Assembly (NCBI RefSeq): GCF_034274695.1
Contig: NZ_CP128362.1
Location: forward strand, 1,240,001 to 1,304,000
Source of the DNA: Chitinophaga sp. LS1
GTDB taxonomy: Bacteria > Bacteroidota > Bacteroidia > Chitinophagales > Chitinophagaceae
Length of the DNA stretch: 64,000 bases
Direction: 5' to 3'
The notes beneath the pieces are model-generated. The model ran no database searches. It was not told the DNA's origin and saw only the letters and a program-made list of their open reading frames with translations. Positions 38,861 to 47,651 of this stretch are shown piece after piece; position 1 is the first letter of the stretch; each line of letters begins with the position of its first letter. The position numbers and the translations under genes were made by a program.

Positions 38861-38952
38861 GAAATAATAAAATTAGGAACTGTGTATATTTCTATTAAGT
38901 ATTTCGCAACATAATAACTGTTGCAAAAAAAGGCCTAATTCTGTCTCAAATA

Positions 38953-38989
38953 AAAAAAGCCTCTAGATGTGAAATCTGGAGGCTTTTTT
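38953..38989 (+). terminator. Bidirectional-looking terminator after the immunity gene
   Basis: AAAAAAAGCCTCTAGAT pairs with ATCTGGAGGCTTTTTT. The same AGCCTCC hairpin type heads several of the dispersed tags, but here the tag is replaced by the left end of an IS66 element. Confidence 0.75.
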
Positions 38990-39105
38990 ATTCTGCGAAA
39001 CTGTAAGTATTCGGACCTCGGCATTCCAGAAGTAAGCATTCGACGCGGAGCATTCTTACCTGCTAAAGAATAGCATCTAACTTTGCGTTCGAAAGAATAG
39101 CAAAA

Positions 39106-39429
39106 ATGAAACAGAAAAAATCTTCATTGGCAGGTCGCCATCATTTTAGCGAGCAGGAGATCATTTCTGCTCTTGAACAGTTTACTCAGGCCGGCAATAT
39201 TAGTGTAAAGGAGTTTACTGCCGCATTTCAGATATCAGCTGCTACTTTCTATAACTGGCGAAAGCGTTATGATAGTCAATTGATGGAAACCAATTCACCG
39301 GGAGGGTTTATTGAAGTAGACCTGTCGCCAGTTCAACAGGAATCTATTCCGGGAAGCATTTTTGCAGAATATCGTGGTATAATATTTTACCAGCGTGTAG
39401 AACCTTCATATCTAAAAGCCCTCCTGTAA
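39106..39429 (+). CDS. tnpA: IS66 accessory protein TnpA
   Basis: 107 residues with the helix-turn-helix of IS66 orf1 (HHFSEQEIISALEQF, then FTAAFQISAATFYNWRKRY) and the C-terminal IFAEYRGIIFYQRVEPSYLKALL typical of the Bacteroidota branch. It is followed one base later by the tnpB fragment. Confidence 0.8.
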   Translation: MKQKKSSLAGRHHFSEQEIISALEQFTQAGNISVKEFTAAFQISAATFYNWRKRYDSQLMETNSPGGFIEVDLSPVQQESIPGSIFAEYRGIIFYQRVEPSYLKALL

Positions 39430-39430
39430 T

Positions 39431-39613
39431 ATGTTATCACTAAGCGGTTATCGTCTTGTATTATGGAACAGTGCGACAGATATGCGTTTGAGCTTCAACG
39501 GATTGTCGGGTCTGGTTATCAATGAAATGAAAGAAGATACATTTCAGTATGGAACGTTATATGCATTCTTTAATCATCGTCGTACACAGGTTAAGATCCT
39601 GCTTTTATGTAAA
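39431..39613 (+). pseudogene. tnpB: Truncated IS66 tnpB, plus-strand copy
   Basis: MLSLSGYRLVLWNSATDMR...FNGLSGLVINEM...RRTQVKILLL matches IS66 orf2 up to about residue 60. It then runs antisense into the second element's tnpB. Confidence 0.75.
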
Positions 39614-39798
39614 CATTTACATAATCCAAGCATCTTCACCTGGGTGAGACGACCGTTAAAAAACAAATAGATGATACCCTTAGCTAATGGATCAAGTGCC
39701 ATTTGATTACGAACGATGCCTGATAACCCATTTATTCCCATCCGCATATCCGCTGCAGATGTATAGATATAAAAATTATAACCAGCTAATGACAACAT
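39614..39798 (-). pseudogene. tnpB: Truncated IS66 tnpB, minus-strand copy
   Basis: MLSLAGYNFYIYTSAADMRMGINGLSGIV...FFNGRLTQVKMLGL is again an IS66 orf2 N-terminus. It is a different lineage from the plus-strand copy and breaks off at the shared junction near 39613. Confidence 0.75.
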
Positions 39799-39801
39799 TG
39801 A

Positions 39802-40128
39802 CTAATGATTTAGCAAGGTGAGTAAATATTCTGCAGGCACAGGTTGATAAATTGCAATACCGCGCACTTCAGCAAATAAGTTTGAATTAACAGGCTCATT
39901 TGATGATGCTACAATTTTTACGGGAAGTATTGCTGGTGGAGATGATGGAACCGGTGAAGTATTGTTTGTTTTCTTTAACCAGTAATAAAAACTGCCTTCA
40001 CTTATTTGATGAGCCCTGCAGTATTCGCTAATAATCATGCCGGAATCAGGCTGCTGACGAACGTGGAAGGCCATGTCTACTTTTAAGGGAGAACCAGGAA
40101 GAGATTTTCGAATTTGCTTCTTTCGCAT
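39802..40128 (-). CDS. tnpA: IS66 accessory protein TnpA, second element
   Basis: 108 residues with the orf1-type HTH (MIISEYCRAHQISEGSFYYWLKK) and the C-terminal LFAEVRGIAIYQPVPAEYLLTLL, equivalent to the end of the plus-strand TnpA. The two proteins are clearly divergent, so these were two different IS66 elements. Confidence 0.8.
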   Translation of the reverse strand: MRKKQIRKSLPGSPLKVDMAFHVRQQPDSGMIISEYCRAHQISEGSFYYWLKKTNNTSPVPSSPPAILPVKIVASSNEPVNSNLFAEVRGIAIYQPVPAEYLLTLLNH

Positions 40129-40199
40129 CGTTTTAATTTTGATGCAATAGTCGGTATATTTAGTTACTATTTGGGAAGGCCGAGAACCGAATACTTACA

Positions 40200-40389
40200 C
40201 CCCTAACCGCCCCGTAGACATTAGCTCGTGGATGTACGATAAAGCCAAAGATATAGATGGTGGCTTGCAAATTTTCGATAACATTATTCACTTTGATTTT
40301 TTGAGAAAGAGTATGCATACCTGGTACAAAGGATTCGGGAGTGTTATTACCCCCCTTTTGTACTTAATTATTTATTTTTCTTTGTCATA
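40200..40389 (+). pseudogene. Fragment of an unidentified gene next to the IS66 end
   Basis: An open frame reads NRPVDISSWMYDKAKDIDGG and ends in HTWYKGFGSVITPLL and a stop at about 40389. It has no start and abuts the IS66 inverted repeat, so it is the remainder of a gene cut by the IS. Family not recognised. Confidence 0.35.
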
Positions 40390-40718
40390 ACACTATCTAC
40401 ATATTGCCTGGTCAACAGACATCTATTATTCCTGTACCACTTTTCCCAGTGCCTGATAGCTATATTGTAGTCTTTCTTTTTCCTGAATCCCACAGTGCTA
40501 CTATAGTCGGCATTGGACCAGTATCCGGTCACTCTGCTTATATAAGAGAGCGATTTTCTATAATCGGATACGTAGGTCGTCTCATGTCTGTATTGACCTT
40601 TGATGACATTTAAATGTTGTCTGAATTCCTGACAAGTTTTATCATCAATAGTTTGACAGGTATGCCGATTACATGAAATTAAACCTACTATTAATGTGAT
40701 ATAAATTACAATTTTCAT
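40368..40718 (-). CDS. Putative lipoprotein immunity protein
   Basis: 116 residues from ATG 40716-40718. The upstream extension overlaps the toxin tip and is not used, because the lipoprotein signal MKIVIYITLIVGLISC (Cys16) begins exactly here. The start lies one base after the stop of the HELVEQ-type tip. The mature part is small, basic and tryptophan/tyrosine rich (SNADYSSTVGFRKKK, IRHWEKWYRNNR). A membrane-anchored, tightly coupled partner of a tip fits an immunity protein. No family recognised. Confidence 0.65.
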   Translation of the reverse strand: MKIVIYITLIVGLISCNRHTCQTIDDKTCQEFRQHLNVIKGQYRHETTYVSDYRKSLSYISRVTGYWSNADYSSTVGFRKKKDYNIAIRHWEKWYRNNRCLLTRQYVDSVMTKKNK

Positions 40719-40719
40719 A

Positions 40720-41223
40720 TTATTCAGGTATGACTTTTTTATTGATTTGCATGTCTTTTGATTCAACAGAAATTCTTTCTTCAAGAATTGTATTGTCTTT
40801 TTGCCTGTAATACTTATAATAATAAGGATTGTTATGAAGGAAATCAACTCTATTACCCTCCGAAATCTGTTCTTTTTCTCTTAATCTGGTATTTCCATTT
40901 ACCTGGTTTTCTGCATTGATACCTGCTTGATGATCGTCATTAAAGCGTGCATCTTTAGTAGCTTTGTCATTAGGATCAACACCGGATTTTTGTAACTCAA
41001 ACTGTTCAACTAATTCATGAATTAATACTCCTTCCGCTGTTCCTCCGGTTGTTGGTTCTGCATCGCTAATAGAGTTATGTTTTTGTATATCATCAAGGTC
41101 AATAGCACCTTGTTGATATGATCCAATATCTATTTTGGCAGAATTCTTATATGCCCAGACTGTTTTTTTCATTATACATGCTAATTGTATACGGAATGGG
41201 TCTGGGATGGTATATGATGTCAT
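40720..41223 (-). CDS. Orphan toxin tip with HELVEQ motif
   Basis: Up to 167 residues. The first 17 (MTSYTIPDPFRIQLACI) look non-native and MKKTVWAYK at 41172 may be the effective start. The motif VLIHELVEQFELQKSG, followed about 25 residues later by DDHQAGINAENQVNG, resembles zincin-type RHS toxin domains with a HExxE helix and a later H...AE. There is no RHS core upstream and no leader. The same pattern, with D for the first H, occurs in the tip at 48072. It is coupled to a lipoprotein immunity candidate. Confidence 0.6.
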   Translation of the reverse strand: MTSYTIPDPFRIQLACIMKKTVWAYKNSAKIDIGSYQQGAIDLDDIQKHNSISDAEPTTGGTAEGVLIHELVEQFELQKSGVDPNDKATKDARFNDDHQAGINAENQVNGNTRLREKEQISEGNRVDFLHNNPYYYKYYRQKDNTILEERISVESKDMQINKKVIPE

Positions 41224-41598
41224 CAGAGAACCAAGAGTTTACGAATAAGGGTATATCCTTTTGATGCTCATGACAATATAGCAGGAGAAGATACAGGGAA
41301 ACCCGGGTTATAGGTTGGGTTTGATAATAAAAGTAGTTATAGTTGTAGATAAATATTACAACACGTATGTTGTATAGTTGAATGATTGACGGTCTTACAG
41401 TACCCTATTAGAAATTAAATCCCTTAGTAGAATCGGAAGGACAGTGTTATTACTTAACTGGTCACTATCGTTTTGATATTCAATATTTTATGGCTTTAAT
41501 GATTTTTTTTTGACTTGATAGTTGTCAATAATTAAAATAATTTTGCTGGACATTAAACCAATATTGGGCTAAGCGGTCGGGCTAAAATTTTGTAATAG
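41224..41598. other. Intergenic, no feature seen
   Basis: A+T-rich sequence with no coding frame, RNA gene or convincing promoter. Confidence 0.4.
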
Positions 41599-42061
41599 AT
41601 GAGTCATGTTATTGATAAATTCAATTCCTCTTTGTACGATTCCATTGCTAAGGTAATAGCCCATGCAAGGACAACAGTTTATAGGAGCATTTGTGGCCCG
41701 CCAACAGCATATCGTTACTGATACTTCTGATTTTTACATTGATCTGGTTTTTTATAATTATTATTTGAAGTGTTTCGTATTACTCGAGTTAAAAACACAT
41801 AAACTTACTCATGAAGCCATTGGTCAGATGGATATGTACGTAAGAATGTATGATGATTTGAAGAAGAGCGATGATGATAACCCTACGATTGGTATTATTT
41901 TGTGTACAGAAAAGGATGAGACTATCGTAAAATATTCTGTATTGGCAGAAAATCAAAAGTTGTTTGCTAGCAAATATCGATTATATCTTCCTGACGAAAA
42001 TGAACTAAAGCAATTGATTGAAGAAGATAGGATAAGATATGAGCTTGATAGTAAATTATAG
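41599..42061 (+). pseudogene. YhcG/DUF1016-type nuclease with internal deletion
   Basis: An ATG at 41599 opens MSHVIDKFNSSLYDSIAKVI, the start of a DUF1016 N-terminal domain. After about 24 codons the sequence jumps, in another frame, to the C-terminal PD-(D/E)XK-like domain: FVARQQHI, DFYIDLVFYNYYL, CFVLLELKTHKLTHEAIGQMDMYV and PTIGIILCTEKDETIVKYS (132 codons from 41663). The middle of the protein is missing. DUF1016 proteins accompany type I restriction or RHS/defence islands; this one is inactive as a full protein, although the nuclease half is intact. Confidence 0.8.
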
Positions 42062-42332
42062 TGAAGTTGGGCCGATATAATATTTCAAATCATTTGTCAA
42101 TCTCTAAATTTCCTGGCCGAATCTACGGGCAGCTTACATAGCAGGTAGTTGTATGGCCTTGAAAAAGTAATTTACTCAGAGGATTATCAATAATAGACGG
42201 AGGTGTTTAGAAGCTCTTTCACCTCTTATTTTCATTAAACCGAAATGAAGTTTAGTGATTTCGAACCAACAGAATCCTTTACCAGGTTGAATTCTAATTC
42301 TTTGGGGCAAAAAGAGAAAATTGGATAAAACT
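42062..42332. other. Intergenic, no feature seen
   Basis: No coding frame or RNA gene recognised. It ends at the hairpin of dispersed element copy E. Confidence 0.4.
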
Positions 42333-42475
42333 ACAAGATCCGCTCATAGAGCGGGTCTTGTAATTTTGCGGCCCCAGGTATCGGAACCTCGAACCAGATT
42401 ATGCAGGATTGGATGGATTTAGGTAGTGTTTAGGCCCCAATGAGCGAATATAGTATGCTAAAAGTTCGAGGTTGG
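42333..42475. repeat. Dispersed hairpin-plus-tag element, copy E (type B tag)
   Basis: Hairpin ACAAGATCCGCTC/GAGCGGGTCTTGT, then GCGGCCCCAGGTATCG, AACCTCGAACCAGATTAT, a TTTAGG segment and GAATATAGTATGCTA, AAAGTTCG. It matches the 26738 copy along about 110 bases. Confidence 0.7.
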
Positions 42476-42514
42476 TATAGTTGCCATATTTGTAGCGCGA
42501 TATAATTTAATACG

Positions 42515-42664
42515 ATGTATGAACTTCAAAATATCAAAAAAGCTGATCAAATTATTTCAGAGATTCAAGAGGTAATTAGCAATTGGAAGGAATACGCCGA
42601 ACAACAAGGAGTTAAAGAGGAATTAAAATTGGCAATCGCTAAAACACTTTTAACCTCTATTTAA
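42515..42664 (+). pseudogene. hipA: C-terminal fragment of a HipA-family kinase
   Basis: 49 codons (KADQIISEIQEVISNWKEY, then AEQQGVKEELKLAIAKTLL) correspond to the C-terminal helices of Bacteroidota HipA proteins, where the pattern is A-E-I-I-x-x-I...V-S-N-W-x-x-x-A. No kinase core precedes it. It may be the far end of the hipA gene whose N-terminus stops at 37755, or a separate remnant. Confidence 0.5.
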
Positions 42665-42755
42665 GCTGGACGTTGTATGTAAATAAAAGAGATTATTGAG
42701 ATTCCTTAATTATAATAATCGGCTAAAGAAGCACTTTTTTATAGCACTGCTTCTT

Positions 42756-43646
42756 TTAAAACGCAGCATATAACATGCGGGCTATTTTTATCTGTTCTGT
42801 TGTTACCCTTGTTTTGTCGTATACCAGAAATAAAGTGTTTTCAGTAGTAACATCCCCTTTCCAGATTAATTTCGTCTTCTTTTCATTAATAAGCTCAGTG
42901 GCAAGGTAATCCGCCGTAATAGTTAAGCCCGACCCACCACTTATGCCGGCCAGAATAACCTGCATATCAGGAATTGTAAATCTTGGCTTAATAGCCGGAC
43001 GTTTCCTGAAATTATTAAGCCAGAACCTGCGGATAATAGGCAGATCGGAACTGTATGCAAACCATACCTGCTCAAGCAACCATTCTTCCACCATTTTCCA
43101 ATCCTTTTTCTTAACATACTTATCAAACGTTGAGGTATCCATTGAAGGATTTCCGACAATCACAAAATTCTCTGTCAAAACAGGTTCATAAATAAGATTC
43201 TTTGTTTCCACTTTTTGGGTAGCAATGACAAAGTCAAGTTCTCCTTTGGGAAGCATGGCTACAAGATCTTTGGTAAGGCCAAAAGAAACTATCAGACTGG
43301 ATGGAATATTTGTAATGAGTCTGGAGGAAATAGCATGGAAGAATTCTTTAACAGCACCTACCCTGATAATAGGAAGTTGCGAAAGGCAGCAGATTGCCTT
43401 GAAATCTATCTCCACTTCTTCCAGTTTTTCTAATGATTCGACGATCTGGGTGTAAAACAATTTGCCATAATCTGTGGGTACCAGCCGGGGTTTTCTTTCA
43501 AAAAGTGGTTTGCCCACATGTGCTTCCAGTGCCGATAAATGTTGGCTCACATTAGGCTGTGATATAAACAGGGCTTTTGCGGCAGCGGTAAGCGAACCAG
43601 TCTGATATACTGCCTTAAATGTCCTGTACCATTCTAAATTAACCAT
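42756..43646 (-). CDS. LysR-family transcriptional regulator
   Basis: 296 residues. The N-terminal winged helix is classical (FKAVYQTGSLTAAAKALFISQPNVSQHLSALEAHVGKPLFERK, residues about 8-51). The substrate-binding domain follows, and the length is normal. It is divergent from the serine hydrolase and MFS genes and separated from them by about 100 bases with a perfect 14-base palindrome. LysR regulators normally activate the divergent operon in response to a small molecule, so the transporter and hydrolase are the expected targets. Confidence 0.92.
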   Translation of the reverse strand: MVNLEWYRTFKAVYQTGSLTAAAKALFISQPNVSQHLSALEAHVGKPLFERKPRLVPTDYGKLFYTQIVESLEKLEEVEIDFKAICCLSQLPIIRVGAVKEFFHAISSRLITNIPSSLIVSFGLTKDLVAMLPKGELDFVIATQKVETKNLIYEPVLTENFVIVGNPSMDTSTFDKYVKKKDWKMVEEWLLEQVWFAYSSDLPIIRRFWLNNFRKRPAIKPRFTIPDMQVILAGISGGSGLTITADYLATELINEKKTKLIWKGDVTTENTLFLVYDKTRVTTEQIKIARMLYAAF

Positions 43647-43657
43647 TCTTCAAAGCT

Positions 43658-43671
43658 ATAAAATATTTTAT
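43658..43671. promoter_or_regulatory. Candidate LysR binding site
   Basis: ATAAAATATTTTAT is a perfect 14-base palindrome containing the T-N11-A pattern of LysR boxes. It lies 11 bases upstream of the lysR start and 75 upstream of the hydrolase start. Confidence 0.55.
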
Positions 43672-43746
43672 GAGATATGATAAATCACCTTATTTTCTTT
43701 ATTGAATCAGGAGAAGCAACTTTGCATCACAAATAGATATTACAAC

Positions 43747-45006
43747 ATGAAAACAATAGCATCTTTTTTTGTCCTTACATGGTTCTGTATAAGTACGGCT
43801 TATAAAGTATATGCGCAAACTAATACACTGCAAACCCAGCGAATTGATAACCTCGCAAAAGCACTCATCGATAAAAAACAGGCTGCTGGTATTGATATCC
43901 TGATTCTTAAAGATGGGAAACCGTTTTACAGTAAGGCTTTTGGCTATGCAGATGTAGAACGGAAGCTCCCAATGCATACCGATCACATTTTTCGTATTGC
44001 CTCTCAAACCAAAGCGATAACCAGTCTGGCCGCTATGATGCTTTGGGAAGAAGGTAGGTTCATGTTAGATGAGCCGGTATCGAAGTATATACCGGACTTT
44101 AGAAATACAAGAGTGCTGGACAAATTCAATGCTTCCGACAGCACTTATACAACTATTCCTGCCTTAAGGGAGATCACCATACGGGATCTTTTCAGACATA
44201 CATCAGGGCTCTCTTATCCAGTCTTTTCCGGCAACCCGGAGATCAACGCCATTTATGCCAAAGCAGGAATCGCTACAGGCATTGGCAGCAAAGGAAGCCT
44301 GAAAGATCAAATAGCATTACTTGCTAAACAACCATTGGTGAATCAGCCTGGCGACAGATTTACTTATGGACTGAATAGTGATGTGCTGGGCTATCTCGTT
44401 GAAATCTGGAGCGGCTTACCATTGGATGAATTCTTCTATAAGCGCATCTTTGAGCCACTGGAAATGAAGGATACCTACTTTCATCTTCCTCAACAAAAAG
44501 CAGATCGTCTGGTAGCACTTTCGGTGAAGAATAAGAGTGACAGCAATTATAAAAATGTCAATAAGCTCATTTATGAAGGTAATGACCCCAACTATCCTCT
44601 CATGAAGAACATATATCTCTCAGGAGGTGCAGGATTGGTTTCCACGACGGCTGACTATGCAAAGTTTCTTACCTTATTTCTTAACAATGGGCAGGTTGGC
44701 GGAAAAAGATTGATTGGCGCAAAGACTTTGGAGCTGATGATAACAAATCAACTTGCTAATAATATAATCAGGCCCGGATCGCTTCAGTTCGGATTAGGAG
44801 TTGCCTTGGTTACTCCGGAGAACAAATTTATGCAAGCCATCAGCATTGGTTCTTTTTATTGGGGAGGGATATTTAACACTCATTATTGGGTTGATCCGAA
44901 GGAAAACCTGATTGGCCTGATTTATACGCAGGAATATGATGCCTACTCCGAAGACATCGGGCATTTATTTAAAAACGTGATTTATTCCACACTTGACAAC
45001 CATTAA
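43747..45006 (+). CDS. Secreted serine hydrolase of the beta-lactamase (class C-like) family
   Basis: 419 residues from ATG 43747, where the signal peptide MKTIASFFVLTWFCISTAYKVYAQ starts; the 15 codons upstream are not part of it. The SxxK motif is SQTK (Ser at about 85). YGLN near 205 gives the YxN motif, and the C-terminal region has the expected HxG-like position (NTHYWVDP). These enzymes are esterases, D-peptidases or beta-lactamase relatives; substrate not predictable. Three bases separate it from the MFS gene, so they are co-transcribed. Confidence 0.9.
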   Translation: MKTIASFFVLTWFCISTAYKVYAQTNTLQTQRIDNLAKALIDKKQAAGIDILILKDGKPFYSKAFGYADVERKLPMHTDHIFRIASQTKAITSLAAMMLWEEGRFMLDEPVSKYIPDFRNTRVLDKFNASDSTYTTIPALREITIRDLFRHTSGLSYPVFSGNPEINAIYAKAGIATGIGSKGSLKDQIALLAKQPLVNQPGDRFTYGLNSDVLGYLVEIWSGLPLDEFFYKRIFEPLEMKDTYFHLPQQKADRLVALSVKNKSDSNYKNVNKLIYEGNDPNYPLMKNIYLSGGAGLVSTTADYAKFLTLFLNNGQVGGKRLIGAKTLELMITNQLANNIIRPGSLQFGLGVALVTPENKFMQAISIGSFYWGGIFNTHYWVDPKENLIGLIYTQEYDAYSEDIGHLFKNVIYSTLDNH

Positions 45007-45009
45007 TGC

Positions 45010-46170
45010 ATGATAAAAAATGTTGCCTACATCGGATGCCTGGGCATGATGGGTGTTATTACCACTGAATTTGGAGTAATCGGCATTTTACCTCAAATAG
45101 CCGGATACTATCATATTTCCATAGAAAAGGCAGGTGTATTATTGAGTGCTTTTGCATTGGTGATATCTGTTACAGGACCTTTTATGACATTACTGACATC
45201 CGGCTTCGATCGAAAAAAAGTAATGATGATAGCAATTTCTGTTTTTCTGATAACAGGAATAGTTTCCTCATTTGCTCCTTCATTTTGGTTGCTCTTATTA
45301 GTGAGGATATTGCCTGCATTTTTACAGCCAGTTTATATTGCGGTTGCTATCGCTGCTGCAACTTCAGGCGTACCAGAGAAAAATAAAAATGAAATGATGG
45401 GGATAGTATTAGGCGGCATTGCTATTACAATGGTTACTACGGTACCTATTGCAACCTATCTGGCAAGCAGACTTAGCTGGCAAGTGTCCTTTATGGTACA
45501 GGCTGCAGTAACCCTGATAGCACTATTTGCTATTTGGAAAGGGCTGGCACCTATGCCAGTCCTTGAAAAGAGATCCTATGGAAGCCAGTTGAAAATACTT
45601 ACCCGGACTACCTTTATCATCAGTATAGCAATGAACTTTTTCATGATTGCTGCCTGGTTTTCTACATACAGTTATTTTGCCGATTACCTGAACAAAACTA
45701 AAAACATGACTCCTGAAATGGTAAGCTATATGCTGCTACTATTTGGCATAACAGGCGTTTTCTCAAACTGGCTTTCCGGAAAGATGCTTGGCAAAAGTGT
45801 TCCGAAAACAACTGCATTATTCTTATCGGGTACAATTATTATTCCCTTTGCATTATATCTCTCAGACGGCAGTACGACAGCAACCATTGCCGTAATAGCT
45901 TTGTGGGGATTTTTTTATGCTCCCTGCTTCTTAAATGCATCCGCTTATATGATTTCTGCGGCCCCTGATGCTTTGGAGTTTGCCAATAGTTTGGCTACGT
46001 CATTTGGTAATCTGGGTGTAGCAGTGGGCACTACGGTAAGTGGATGGTTCATCTTTTATAAGGGGATCGTGATTGCTCCCTGGGTTGGAGCTGCCTTTGG
46101 TATAACTTCTTTAGTAATGATTGGCCTTAGAGCCGCTTGCTACCGATCAGGTTCAAATAAAAATTACTGA
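45010..46170 (+). CDS. MFS drug/sugar efflux transporter (AraJ/DHA1 type)
   Basis: 386 residues with about 12 hydrophobic segments. The family pattern is seen in VITTEFGVIGILPQIAGYY near residue 17 and GFDRKKVMM between helices 2 and 3, a variant of the MFS motif A region. Length matches the DHA1 efflux group. It forms an operon with the secreted serine hydrolase, under probable LysR control. Export of a compound and extracellular modification of it is a reasonable guess but cannot be shown here. Confidence 0.9.
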   Translation: MIKNVAYIGCLGMMGVITTEFGVIGILPQIAGYYHISIEKAGVLLSAFALVISVTGPFMTLLTSGFDRKKVMMIAISVFLITGIVSSFAPSFWLLLLVRILPAFLQPVYIAVAIAAATSGVPEKNKNEMMGIVLGGIAITMVTTVPIATYLASRLSWQVSFMVQAAVTLIALFAIWKGLAPMPVLEKRSYGSQLKILTRTTFIISIAMNFFMIAAWFSTYSYFADYLNKTKNMTPEMVSYMLLLFGITGVFSNWLSGKMLGKSVPKTTALFLSGTIIIPFALYLSDGSTTATIAVIALWGFFYAPCFLNASAYMISAAPDALEFANSLATSFGNLGVAVGTTVSGWFIFYKGIVIAPWVGAAFGITSLVMIGLRAACYRSGSNKNY

Positions 46171-46440
46171 CTTCCTTAACATGATTACATCCTATCTCTA
46201 TTGGCTGGCGAAGTAGGCAAGAAACTCAAGAAAGCTTTTATCTGGAAGTCTGAGGGAATGAAGAATGATGAGATGTTACTTAAATTAAAGCAATTGGAGT
46301 TAAGATGTATAAGCAACAACTTAGTAGCGTGTTTCAGAAACTCTTTTACTGTGGTATTATCAATTATAGCTGCAAAAGCTGATCTTTCCTGACGGAATTA
46401 TCTATGTTCGCAGATCTGTTAGGCAATACAGAGGCAAATG
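46171..46440. other. Intergenic, no feature seen
   Basis: A 63-codon frame at 46201-46392 has no family signature and no start context; I do not count it as a gene. Confidence 0.35.
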
Positions 46441-46565
46441 AAAAAGGACAAACCATCTTTCGATAATTTGTCCTTTTGAAAGCGGGCTACGAGGGACAGG
46501 TTTCGAACCAGTTTATGGAAGATTTATCTGAGATTCACAACTTTATTGGTAAAATGAAATTAAAA
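46441..46565. repeat. Dispersed hairpin-plus-tag element, copy F
   Basis: Hairpin AAAAGGACAAA/TTTGTCCTTTT (46441-46476), then GCGGGCTACGAGGGACAG, GTTTCGAACCAG and GAAGATTTATCTGAGATTCA. It follows the MFS gene by 270 bases. Confidence 0.7.
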
Positions 46566-46821
46566 ATCTATTGAAAGCCCGTTAACGATCATATATCATT
46601 TATATCCTGGGGTAATACCTGGTTTGAGATCGAAAAATCAGTATTACCAAATCATCTTCCAAAAAATATGAGTGACCAGCTACCCTATATCTACATCTGA
46701 CAACAGTATTATATTATTGATAATTAATTGATTAACTGATTCTTTTTTTAGTTAATACTTGTCATGTATAAAAAACCGAATTATCTTTACATGACAATTG
46801 CCTCATGTATAATTTCTATGT

Positions 46822-47437
46822 ATGAAACCTGATAAGCCATATAAATGATCTTATTCCACTGCCTCCACAAAGAACGATGATAGAAACCCTGCCTATATTA
46901 AGGCAATTGGTTAATTCGTCAGTGGTTTTAGCTGAATTAAAAGGGTTGGTAAATATTTACCCAACCCCAATATTTTGCTCTATGCAGTTATATTAAAAGA
47001 AGCAAGTGTTAGTTCAGAGATTGAAAATGTTATTACCACTCAGGATAAGCTTTATCAGGCATTATCTGCTGATGCATCCTTAATTGATCCGGCAACGAAG
47101 GAGTTGTCTCGCTATCGGGAAGAAGTTTTATATGGATTCAATTTTATCAGGCAGAAAGGATTTTTAAACACCAACTCAATTGTCAGTATTCAACAAAAGC
47201 TGGAAGAGAATAATGCAGGTATACGAAAATTACCAGGAACAGCATTGCGTAATGGAGCTATAGGAGAAGTTATTTACACTTCCCCTGATGACTATGATAC
47301 CATCCTTAATCTGATGAAAAACCTGGAAGAATATTTAAATGATAAAGATGATCTTTCTCCCCTTATTAAACTGGCAGTGCAACATTATCAGTTTGAAAGT
47401 ATTCATCCCTTCTATAATGGTAATGGTCGTACCGGAA
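46822..47437 (+). pseudogene. Fic-family gene with two frameshifts and lost C-terminus
   Basis: ATG 46822 opens MKPDKPY, then a +1 shift (extra A) leads to NDLIPLPPQ...MIETLPILRQLVNS, and a compensating -1 shift near 46960 restores the frame for NILLYAVILKEAS onward. The Fic core HPFYNGNGRTGR is intact near 47403-47437, but the sequence then switches abruptly to an IS256-type transposase tail. The open frame 46975-47631 (218 codons) is therefore a chimera. A shorter duplicate lies at 28170. Confidence 0.8.
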
Positions 47438-47640
47438 GACCAAAGCGAGATCGATTTTACCAAACGACCAAGGCTGTAGAAAAGGTGGTATATTTAAGTC
47501 TAATGCAGGCACAAAAAAAATGGACCATGCCCCAAAGGGAATGCCCCAATATGTTATTACAATTTATTAATAGTTTTGGTCAAGAGCGATGCAACCTCTT
47601 CAAATCTAAGAACGATAGTTTACACAGTTAACTTAACACT
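47438..47640 (+). mobile_element. IS256-family transposase C-terminal remnant
   Basis: VEKVVYLSLMQAQKKWTMP and the following LLQFINSFGQERCNL are an IS256-type C-terminus. About 200 bases are shared with 51830-52030. It is fused to the truncated Fic gene and ends just before the immunity gene at 47652. Confidence 0.75.
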
Positions 47641-47651
47641 CTCACTTTATT

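Larger units (their letters stand above)
39002..40199. mobile_element. Two IS66-type elements joined head to head, both truncated
   Basis: Both outer ends carry the terminal sequence TGTAAGTATTCGG..CTCGGC in inverted orientation (39002-39022 and 40179-40199). Each end is followed by a tnpA gene and the start of a tnpB gene, and the two tnpB genes meet near 39613. The tnpC transposases are missing from both. No matching target duplication flanks the pair, as expected for a product of recombination between two elements. Confidence 0.8.

Noticed and set aside
46201..46392. 63-codon frame after the MFS gene
   Set aside because: Non-ATG region start, no recognisable motif and no promoter; not supported as a gene.
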